A stretch of 64,000 nucleotides of DNA from Lewinella sp041392765 (lineage in GTDB: Bacteria > Bacteroidota > Bacteroidia > Chitinophagales > Saprospiraceae): the NCBI GenBank assembly GCA_041392765.1, contig JAWKLL010000001.1:186001-250000 (forward strand). Reading direction: 5' to 3'. Positions within the stretch are counted from its first letter, which is position 1. Every line of letters starts with the position of its first letter. The notes below the pieces were generated by a model, which was not told the DNA's origin, did no database searches, and was given only the letters and a program-made list of their open reading frames with translations. Below, in pieces: positions 1-6,788 of the stretch. The position numbers and the translations under genes are program-made.

Positions 1-556
1 TAATTCTGACCATTTCCAAGGTGCCGATGGGCGTGAATTCCGAAGGCTTCAGCACGACAGTATTTCCTACCCTGAGGGCGGGAATAACTTGCCAAATAGC
101 AATCATCAGCGGCCAATTCCATGGGGCAATTGCACCTACAACGCCTATAGGTTTCCGATGCAGTTCATCGCGGCGTGTCTCGTCTTCGAAGACTACTTCT
201 ACGGGCAAATCCATAGATGCAGGCACTTGCGTCCAGCCAATGCAAGCTTGCATTTCGAAAATCGACCCTGGGCCTGCCATAGGTTTACCTTGCTCTTGGG
301 TAATCCACTGCGCCAAGTACCCCATGTGATCGGTCAGAGCCTGCGCTACATTCATGAGTATGTGTTTCCGTTCCTCATTTGTTTTGGCGGCCCAGCTAGG
401 TTGAGCGGCTTTGGCTGCTGCTACGGCTGCTGCTACTTGTTCTGGCGTAGAAATGGGCGCAAATCCTAAGGTTTCACCCGTCGCAGGGTTTTTTATTTCA
501 AACGTCTGCTCTGCCGAAACAGCTTTGCCACCAACATTACAATAATAAGTGTTCAT
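1..556 (-). CDS. NAD(P)-dependent aldehyde dehydrogenase, N-terminal part (cut by window edge)
   Basis: Oxidises an aldehyde to the acid with NAD(P)+. The first 185 codons are present and the rest, including the catalytic Cys/Glu, lies beyond position 1. Translation from the ATG at 556 gives the usual family start: an 'IKNPATGE' strand near residue 21, PWNWPL at 145-150 (cofactor-binding loop) and VLKPSE at 168-173, where the Lys binds the coenzyme phosphate or ribose. There is no signal peptide, so it is cytoplasmic. It is divergent from the AraC regulator starting at 856, and the shared 299-bp gap holds a palindromic element, so regulation by that AraC protein is plausible but inferred. Substrate cannot be told from this part; betaine-aldehyde-like or succinate-semialdehyde-like enzymes are both possible. 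Confidence 0.9.
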   Translation of the reverse strand, partial: MNTYYCNVGGKAVSAEQTFEIKNPATGETLGFAPISTPEQVAAAVAAAKAAQPSWAAKTNEERKHILMNVAQALTDHMGYLAQWITQEQGKPMAGPGSIFEMQACIGWTQVPASMDLPVEVVFEDETRRDELHRKPIGVVGAIAPWNWPLMIAIWQVIPALRVGNTVVLKPSEFTPIGTLEMVRI

Positions 557-576
557 ATTACTAAATTTAATTTTTC

Positions 577-705
577 TTAGGGATAAGAAAAAATTGATTC
601 CGAATTTGGCAAAGACAATTGGATAAATAAGCGGTTCATTTTATGCGTTTTCATCCCATTTATTTGACCAGAAAAATGCTGAATCTATTTTTTTTCCCAT
701 ACTTA
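577..705. repeat. Dispersed palindromic element, family P2, copy 1
   Basis: An imperfect inverted repeat of about 129 bp with ends TTAGGGATAAGAAAAAA and TTTTCCCATACTTAA. The centre contains GCGGTTCATTTTATGCG. A second copy with the same ends and the same centre lies at 39607-39735. It fills the gap between the divergent aldehyde dehydrogenase and AraC genes. Isolated ends of the CCCCATACTAA type also occur near 12899-12911 and 46139-46149. No ORF is inside, so it is a non-autonomous element (MITE- or REP-like). Confidence 0.75.
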
Positions 706-855
706 ATGGTGTCAAATATATCGGCTCTGTTTTCTTGATAATTAATGTATTCTTCAATTTTTGTGCATTAAAATTCAAATTCAAGAAATAATTGCACTTA
801 AAAATTGTTTTTGAATAATATTACACCTACTTTGTAGAATATTTAAAGTCAGTTA

Positions 856-1746
856 ATGGAGCGTTTTATAGAAAGAGGTACGGATTATCAGTTGGATCAT
901 GGGGTTTTATCCATTTATGACACTAACTGTGCGGCCAAGGGCATCAAGTTTTACTTTGATCAGTATGTGCTGACCGCCATGGTGTGCGGTCATAAAACAA
1001 TCGAGAGCGATCACTTAAAGATTGAGTTCGTGCCGGGCACTTTTTTTATTCCCGAACGACGTGTTATTCAGCATGTCTGCATTCCCAATGCTTCCCTTTA
1101 TAATCCTACCCGATGCTTGGTGTTAAAACTCAATCCGGCTTTCACACGTGCCTATTACGAAGAAGTTTACTTTTCACAAGATTATTTGTTAGCTGATTCG
1201 GATAAAACTGCACCTGAACTACCTCATTTTTTGTCCAATGACACCTACTTGGTTCAAACATTATTTAGGTTATATGAGAATCAAAATCAAAGCCATACAC
1301 CTTACAAACGGGAAATTGACACCTTGATTATCAAAGAAATCCTCATTAGGGTTTTCCATACATCAGGGTTATCCCTACTCAAGGCAGACTTCGAACAAGG
1401 GGTAGATAGTGTGGTCATTCAAAAAGTCATCATGCATATCAAAAGCAACTTGCACTTGAAACTCAGTATCGACAACCTTGCCAAAATATCAGGAATGGGA
1501 TTGACAACTTTCTTCAAGGCATTCAAATCGGCTACGGGGTATCCGCCTGCTGAGTACATCCTGCGCGAACGAATCGCAACAGCTAAAGTGCTGATTCAAA
1601 AAAATCAACTTCAACTAAAGGAAATTGCATACAGGTGTGGCTTCAATTCTTACCAGTATTTTTGCAATAGCTTTCAGAAAATAGCACATGAAACGCCACT
1701 TACGTTCAAAAAACGAGTCCTTGAGGAAAGCTATTCGACGGTTTAA
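856..1746 (+). CDS. AraC/XylS family transcriptional regulator
   Basis: A cytoplasmic DNA-binding protein of 296 aa. The N-terminal ~170 residues form an AraC effector-binding type domain. The C-terminal ~100 residues (about 190-290) carry two helix-turn-helix motifs: 'LSIDNLAKISGMGLTTFFKAF' for the first, and 'LKEIAYRCGFNSYQYFCNSF' followed by a TPLTFKKR tail for the second, which is the family signature. The ATG at 856 is the first start in frame after the element at 577-705. It is transcribed away from the aldehyde dehydrogenase gene, so control of that gene is the simplest inference. The effector is unknown. Confidence 0.88.
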   Translation: MERFIERGTDYQLDHGVLSIYDTNCAAKGIKFYFDQYVLTAMVCGHKTIESDHLKIEFVPGTFFIPERRVIQHVCIPNASLYNPTRCLVLKLNPAFTRAYYEEVYFSQDYLLADSDKTAPELPHFLSNDTYLVQTLFRLYENQNQSHTPYKREIDTLIIKEILIRVFHTSGLSLLKADFEQGVDSVVIQKVIMHIKSNLHLKLSIDNLAKISGMGLTTFFKAFKSATGYPPAEYILRERIATAKVLIQKNQLQLKEIAYRCGFNSYQYFCNSFQKIAHETPLTFKKRVLEESYSTV

Positions 1747-2344
1747 ACTGCGAAAACCTCTCATATCGGCCATCGGCTTAGCCGAGACACCGCTTAGCCG
1801 ACACACGGTCAGCCGGGAGCGGTTCATGGAACAACTTAATTTTTCTTCTTTGGCTTGGATACCGTTTTATTGCCGTACTTCACGTTTAGATAATTTTCCA
1901 AAAATGGAATATAACCCTTTTGTCTAAGCCGTACTTCCGTGACGGTTGTATTCCCGATCCTCGCAGCATCCCCATTACAACCGGCCACGCACGCAGGGAT
2001 TGCCCCCCGGTTTTTCTACTAACAGCAAGAAGTGAAAGAACAATCGCACCGTGGTGCAAACTGTGATATTTACACTACAAAACATAAGTTTTTCTGGCGT
2101 TATCATCCCTGCCAACACACATTCGTAGTCAAGGGTATATGTATAGGGCTTTGCGGGCAGGCAAGCGGCCTTACAAATTTGGCGTTAAGAAAATGTGCTT
2201 TTTGGAACTTGGCGCGGGCAAAGTCCAGTGGACTTTAAGGGCTGGCAAAAAGAGGAATACTGTGTGAGCAGGAAATAGATAATTCGGAGAGAATATTGGC
2301 GTAATCAAACCGAAAAAAACGAAGCAACTACACGGCGCGAGTTT
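1747..2344. other. Gene-poor stretch with remnants of cassette-type repeat
   Basis: No convincing gene. Positions 1955-2045 (GCAGCATCC ... CTACTAACAGCAAGAAGTG) match the start of the long block-B repeat found at 2660, 4205, 5670 and 60350. Around 1768-1830 are several short self-complementary strings (CGGCTTAGCCGA and relatives). The only ORF of note (2032-2238) has Cys/His-rich low-quality content, starts inside the repeat, and is not accepted as a gene. Confidence 0.5.
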
Positions 2345-2506
2345 AGGGTGTATCTAAATTTCCATGATTAGGCGAAAACGAGTAAATTTCGTTTTGATCA
2401 AGGCGAATTTTGCAGTCGTATGCGGGCAATACGACGAAAAAATTCAACGCAGAGCAAGACGAAATTTACCGTTTGGAGGCAATTGATGGGATTTTAGACA
2501 CACCCT
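2345..2506. mobile_element. MITE-like element with 21-bp terminal inverted repeats
   Basis: The left end AGGGTGTATCTAAATTTCCA and the reverse complement of the right end AGGGTGTGTCTAAAATCCCA match over 21 positions with three differences. The 162-bp body is itself partly palindromic: GAGTAAATTTCGTTTTGATC on the left pairs with AGCAAGACGAAATTTACCG on the right. No ORF is inside, so any transposase would have to act in trans. It sits at the left border of the accessory island. Confidence 0.65.
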
Positions 2507-2539
2507 TTACCCGAACAGTGGAAAAAAGTACATTTTTAG

Positions 2540-2925
2540 CCAAATTTGTAAAGCCTGATTTTTGCTTCTTTTCATCAAGGAAAAGAAGAAGCCCCATTAA
2601 CAGGAAACAGGATGCCAAGCGGTATAGGGGAAGAAAAGAAGCAGTGCACCTCCCCCTGCTCGTTGCAGCACCCTCACTATACAGGGCTACGCACGCAGGG
2701 ATTGCCCTTAGTTTTCCTGCTAACAGCAAGAAGGAGAAAATTTGAAGTACACCCCAAAACGGCACAAAAAACCAAGAAAACCCGTAACTTGCCCCTAAAT
2801 CACCACGCTGCGGCAAGGAGCAAAAAAGCGATGTTCCCTTATAACTGGGAGGGAATCCCTATAGCTATCGGGATGGGATGGGAGTTGTTCTTAGGGTTGC
2901 CTGTAAGCAAAATAGATACTCATAA
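2540..2925 (+). repeat. Cassette-type long repeat, block B copy 1
   Basis: Recognisable strings in order: GCTTCTTTTCATCAAGGAAA, ACAGGATGCCAAGCGGTATA, CTGCTAACAGCAAGAAG, GTACACCCCAAAACGGCAC, AAGAAAACCCGTAACTTGCC, CACGCTGCGGCAAGGAGC, TTCCCTTATA. The same strings recur in the same order before other single genes at 4200-4420, 5650-5840, 60330-60540 and 61680-61960, and in reverse at 36595-36790. Block B ends just before the start codon of the serine hydrolase gene (2926). Confidence 0.75.
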
Positions 2926-4071
2926 ATGAATCATAGAATCAACATTAATAAGATAGTTTTATTAGCACTATTAAGTCTGATAGGTAAGTCTATTTCTGCT
3001 CAATCAGATGAATTGATAGGCTTTATTAAGGAAGAATCCCAAAATCTGCCTACTGGAACAGAATTGAGTATTGGAATATTAGAAAATGGAATTTGGACTA
3101 AAATCGGCTATCGATTGGAAGGCAATGAGTTTATAGAAACGAAAAATGATGACAAAATTTTTGAAATTGGGTCGATAACAAAAACTTTACGGCATCTTTA
3201 ATAATGAAATTAGTTGAAGAGGGAAATATGAGTTTGTTAGATCCTATTCAAGAGTATTTACCTGTTGAAATGGAGCAGGACAGATTCCAAAATAGCACAA
3301 TTACAGTTCAGGATTTAATTACGCATACAACAGGTTTATCCTCATACTCATCCAGTTTCACGCTGCCCTATTTGAGAGCTATGATTTTTACACCAAAAAT
3401 CCAAATCGAAATTTCAAGGCAAAGCACTATTACCGATATTTAAAAAGGTTTAAGTTGAACTATGACCGGACAAAAGTGGGAGTATAATAACGCAGGGTAT
3501 GGTCTGTTGGGAGCGTTCGCCAGCAATAGCTACGGAATGTCTTGGGAAGAATCGGTTCAGGAAAATATTTTCACTCCATTGGGTATGCTAAATAGCTACT
3601 TTACCATTGACAAGCATAATAGAGATTCATTTATTATTGGAATCACAGCTAAAGGGAAAAAATCTAAGCCTTGGGAAATGAAATTTATCAATTCAGCAGG
3701 TGCAATAAAATCGACATTAAATGATATGATTATTTACACTACTGCTCAATTAGAAGCATCACACCAGCACTTTGGTTTTTGAAGCAACTCATGACCCTTT
3801 AGGTTTTCAAATAAAAATGCCCGAAGATAAGCTGTGGCAAGGAAATGCAATGGGGCTTGGGTGGTGGCACAACCTTGAAGATGCAAATAATACATTCATT
3901 TGGCATGCAGGTTCATCAGGAGGTTATACTGCATTTGTAGGTTTCTCAAAATCAAAAAAGAAAGCAGTCGTAATCCTTTCAAATATTAGTAGCTCTCATC
4001 CTTCTGCTCGGGCAGAGAGCCGCATTCCAATTCCTATTTTATTAGGACAAAAGATATTGCGAACTAAATGA
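2926..4071 (+). pseudogene. Serine hydrolase of the beta-lactamase/class C family, frame-disrupted
   Basis: Four overlapping fragments join into one secreted serine hydrolase of about 380 aa. It starts with a signal peptide ending at Ala25-Gln26. The SxxK nucleophile motif is SITK (Ser83, Lys86). The Tyr-x-Asn motif is in EYNNAGYGLLG (near 3480) and the third motif is HAGSSGGYTAF (near 3905). One shift at about 3188 is repaired by adding one T to a TTT run, which restores ITKTFTASLIMKL. Other shifts lie near 3395, 3450 and 3770. Family members are peptidases or esterases, or penicillin-binding-like proteins. It is AT-rich, and is bounded by block B before the start and block A right after the stop, so it is carried as a single-gene unit. 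It could be a real gene damaged by sequencing errors. Confidence 0.75.
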
Positions 4072-4078
4072 AAATCAA

Positions 4079-4420
4079 AAGCCTACAGGCAACATTATAT
4101 ATGACGGTGCGACAAGAAGTCGCTTCTAAATACTATTAGGCCATTGAAATCCAATGCCTTAAAGCTGGGTTTTAAATGGATTTAACCTAATGTACTGCCC
4201 CTTAGTTTTCCTACTAACAGCAAGAAGGGGAAAATTTACAGTACTCCCCCAAACGGCACAAAAACCAAGAAAACCCGTAACTTGCCCATAAATCGCCACG
4301 CTGCCGCAAGGAGCAAAAAAGCGATGTTCCCTTATAGCCGAAAGTGGGTAGCCGGGATAGGGTGGGGGAGCAGGCAGTCCTTAGCGTTGCACAACGCTGC
4401 GCGTGCAAAGAAAAATGATA
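4079..4420 (+). repeat. Cassette-type repeat, block A then block B (copy 2)
   Basis: Block A starts eight bases after the hydrolase stop: GACAAGAAGTCGCTTCTAAA, TAGGCCATTGAAATCCAATG, GGGTTTTAAATGGATTTAAC. It continues directly into block B (CTACTAACAGCAAGAAG, CCCGTAACTTGCC, CGCCACGCTGCCGCAAGGAG). The right end holds CTTAGCGTTGC and ACAACGCTGCGCG. Block A also follows the genes ending at 5533 and 61248 and, in reverse, the one ending at 35358. Confidence 0.75.
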
Positions 4421-4542
4421 TAGACAATAAGGAATATTGATTGATTTAGTCAATTAAAGCAAGTATGGATTTATTGATGGAGGTTACTTGGTGTTTATTG
4501 ATGGCCAAGCAGCGATTGATCTAACAAGCAAATACTTGTAAA

Positions 4543-5094
4543 ATGGTAGATAAAATGAAAGAACCCACTTATGAAGATTTGTCGAAAATCTATACTGATG
4601 AAGAGATAGTGGAGAGTTTCGTATTAAGAAGCACTTTGTCAGAAGAAGAAAAGAAAGAAGCTCATAAAGAATTTCTGAAAATCAGGATGGAGCGATTGAA
4701 GAATATGTCGGAAACCGATGTAATTCTGAGTAATTTGATGAGGATGAAAATTCAGATTCAAAATTATATTGAACAGAATGAATATAATCCAAGGTTTGAT
4801 TTCTCTAATCAGCTTAAAGAATACTTGTCAATAACTAAAAGGACTCAAAAAGATTTCGCAGAAGAAATTGATATTCATCCAGCACAATTGAATAGAATAA
4901 TCAGGGGAAAAGAAAATCCAAATGTGGATCTTCTCTACCGAATAGAAAAGCATAGTGAAGGTTTATTAAAAGCAAAAAGCTTATATAGACTTCATACCAT
5001 GAAATTAGAAACAGAAATGGTAAACGATGAAGAAAATAGAATGGCTCAATATGATAGAGTTAAACAGACTTTATCGTTCGCAAAAGTAAGTTGA
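4543..5094 (+). CDS. Helix-turn-helix (XRE-type) protein, possible antitoxin-like regulator
   Basis: An AT-rich gene for a 183-aa cytoplasmic protein. Residues 94-140 form an XRE/Cro-type HTH: 'TQKDFAEEIDIHPAQLNRII' followed by RGKENPNVDLLYRIE, the pattern of HigA-like antitoxins and phage-type repressors. The N-terminal ~60 residues are charged and helical (LSEEEKKEAHKEF). Immediately upstream (about 4455-4540) an open frame ends with FIDGQAAIDLTSKYL just before this ATG. This could be the C-terminal remnant of a partner gene such as a toxin, but no toxin fold can be recognised. It lies between cassette-type repeats and a P1 palindrome. A function in a toxin-antitoxin pair is only a guess. 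Confidence 0.75.
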   Translation: MVDKMKEPTYEDLSKIYTDEEIVESFVLRSTLSEEEKKEAHKEFLKIRMERLKNMSETDVILSNLMRMKIQIQNYIEQNEYNPRFDFSNQLKEYLSITKRTQKDFAEEIDIHPAQLNRIIRGKENPNVDLLYRIEKHSEGLLKAKSLYRLHTMKLETEMVNDEENRMAQYDRVKQTLSFAKVS

Positions 5095-5108
5095 TTGAAT
5101 TAAGAGAA

Positions 5109-5246
5109 CTAAGGGACGGGAAAAAATAAGTGATCCCATTTTTGGCTTGGCTTTATACACTAAGCGTAGGAATACTTGCACAAAGCGTGTGCATAAAGAC
5201 ATGCCTTCAGGAAAAATGGGATCAGCTATTTTCGTCAAAATGCTAA
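5109..5246 (-). repeat. Dispersed palindromic element, family P1, copy 1
   Basis: Read on the minus strand this 138-bp element is nearly identical to the one at 30996-31133. Ends are TTTTGACGAAAATAGCTGAT and AAGTGATCCCATTTTT / TTTTTTCCCGTCCCTTAG. Inside are TGCACACGCTTTGTGCAAGT and CCTACGCTTAGTG, in the same order in both copies. The outer arms (GTGATCCCATTTTT and AAAAATGGGATCA) pair to a long stem. It begins 14 bp after the HTH gene stop. Confidence 0.85.
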
Positions 5247-5254
5247 GAGAGAAA

Positions 5255-5533
5255 ATGAAAAATAATAAGACTCTAAATACAAGATTAGTTAAGATAATTC
5301 TATTTATCTTTTTATTCATTCTTGGAATAGGAATACGAAATTGGTTTGGAATATATATGCACGATGAATTTGGAGAAAAATACCTATTCATGAAACATCG
5401 TTCAACATGGAAATGGAAATTTTATTCCCCAATTGGACAAAGTGATTTAACCTTAAATGACTTAGATTCACTAAGCAAAAGTGAAGAGTTGATGTTTGGA
5501 GAATTTATTCGTCAACAAGGATTAAGCAAGTAA
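5255..5533 (+). CDS. Small hypothetical membrane-anchored protein
   Basis: Not recognised. From the ATG at 5255 it encodes 92 aa. One strongly hydrophobic segment lies at about residues 11-29 (IILFIFLFILGIGIRNWFGI), followed by a short extracytoplasmic domain with EKYLFMKHRSTWKWKFYSPI. An alternative ATG is at 5240. Earlier in-frame codons fall inside the P1 palindrome and are unlikely to be used. It is AT-rich like its neighbours, and block A follows 11 bases after the stop, so it fits the single-gene unit pattern. Confidence 0.6.
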   Translation: MKNNKTLNTRLVKIILFIFLFILGIGIRNWFGIYMHDEFGEKYLFMKHRSTWKWKFYSPIGQSDLTLNDLDSLSKSEELMFGEFIRQQGLSK

Positions 5534-5544
5534 ATATCAAAATT

Positions 5545-5850
5545 GCGCCTAATACTGCGCATACGGTGCGGCAATAAGTCGCTTCTAAATACTGGCCATT
5601 GAAATCCAATGCCTTACAGCTGGGTATTAAATGGATTTAACCTAATGTACTGTCCCCCTGTTTTCCTACTAACAGCAAGAAGTGAAAAATTTGAAGTACA
5701 CCCCAAAACGGCACAAAAACCAAGAAAACCCGTAACTTGCCCCTAAATCGCCACGCTGCGGCAAGGAGCAAAAAAAGATGTCCCCTTATAGCCGAAAGTG
5801 AGTAGTCGGGATGGGGTAGGGGAGCAGACTGTCCTTGGCAATTTAGCTAT
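5545..5850 (+). repeat. Cassette-type repeat, block A then block B (copy 3)
   Basis: It begins with GCGCCTAATACTGCGCATAC and GGTGCGGCAATAAGTCGC, then the block A strings GGCCATTGAAATCCAATGCC and TTAAATGGATTTAACC. The block B strings follow: CTACTAACAGCAAGAAGTG, ACCCCAAAACGGCAC, CCGTAACTTGCCCC, CCACGCTGCGGCAAGGAGC and TCCCCTTATAGCC. It differs from the 4079-4420 copy by scattered changes only. No ORF is supported within it. Confidence 0.75.
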
Positions 5851-5875
5851 TGTGTAAAAAAATGAGCGTAGAGAA

Positions 5876-6682
5876 ATGAGCATAGAAAATAACTACATAG
5901 AAATAAACCGACAATCTTGGAATAATAGAACTGAAACTCATCTAAAGTCGGAGTTTTACGACCTTGACAGTTTCTTAAAAGGAAAAACGTCATTAAATAG
6001 TATTGAATTAGATTTACTTGGAGCCGTAGCAGGGAAAAAAATTTTGCATTTACAATGTCATTTCGGGCAAGATACAATCTCATTAAGCAGACTTGGAGCA
6101 GATGTTACGGGGGTGGATTTTTCTGATAAAGCCATTGAAAGTGCTAAGCAATTAGCAAAAGAAACTCACTCAAATACAAAGTTTATTTGTTGTGATATCT
6201 ATGACTTGCCAAATCATTTGAACGAAAAATTTGATGTTGTTTTTACAAGCTACGGAACAATTGGTTGGCTGCCCGATTTAGATCAATGGGCGAAAATTGT
6301 TGCTAAATATTTAAAACCTAAGGGACAATTTATATTTGTAGAGTTTCACCCAGTTGTATGGATGTTTGATGACAATTTCGATAAAATTGCTTACAGATAT
6401 TTTAATTCAGGACCAATTTTAGAAACAGAAAGTGGTACTTATGCCGACAAAAACGCCGACATAACACAATCCTATGTAGTGTGGAATCACAGCATAAGCG
6501 AAGTGCTGAACAGTTTGATTAAAAACGGACTTGAAATAAAATTGTTAGACGAGTTTGATTATTCGCCCTATAACTGTTTCAATAAGACAGTAGAATTTGA
6601 GCCAATAAAATACAGAATAGAACATTTGGAGGACAAAATACCAATGGTCTATTCAATACGAGCTTGTCTAAAATTTCCTTAG
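5876..6682 (+). CDS. Class I SAM-dependent methyltransferase
   Basis: Transfers a methyl group from S-adenosylmethionine to an unidentified small molecule. It is a 268-aa soluble protein. SAM motif I is ILHLQCHFGQDTISLSRLGA (residues 56-75), and the motif II acidic residue is in VTGVDFS (Asp81). A post-motif segment, FDVVFTSYGTIGWLPDLDQW, is followed by 'LKPKGQFIFVEFHPVV', a common layout in the UbiE/Methyltransf_25 group of Bacteroidota. The ATG at 5876 follows a possible weak start overlap at 5863. The gene is AT-rich and preceded by a block B repeat. No block A is seen after its stop. Substrate unknown. Confidence 0.85.
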   Translation: MSIENNYIEINRQSWNNRTETHLKSEFYDLDSFLKGKTSLNSIELDLLGAVAGKKILHLQCHFGQDTISLSRLGADVTGVDFSDKAIESAKQLAKETHSNTKFICCDIYDLPNHLNEKFDVVFTSYGTIGWLPDLDQWAKIVAKYLKPKGQFIFVEFHPVVWMFDDNFDKIAYRYFNSGPILETESGTYADKNADITQSYVVWNHSISEVLNSLIKNGLEIKLLDEFDYSPYNCFNKTVEFEPIKYRIEHLEDKIPMVYSIRACLKFP

Positions 6683-6788
6683 GGATAACTTAATTGGCTA
6701 CTTCGCAGTCTGCCCTATTTAGAACAAAAATTGAAGACTTTCTCCCCTTCAGGAAATTTTAGACATGCTCTTTAGCATATATCCTACA

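Noticed and set aside
2032..2238. 68-codon plus-strand ORF
   Set aside because: It starts inside a block B repeat, has an unnatural Cys/His-rich sequence, and no RBS or conserved feature.
2540..6682. Classical integron cassette array
   Set aside because: No integrase gene, and the repeats are longer than and different from typical attC sites; only short core-like strings are shared.
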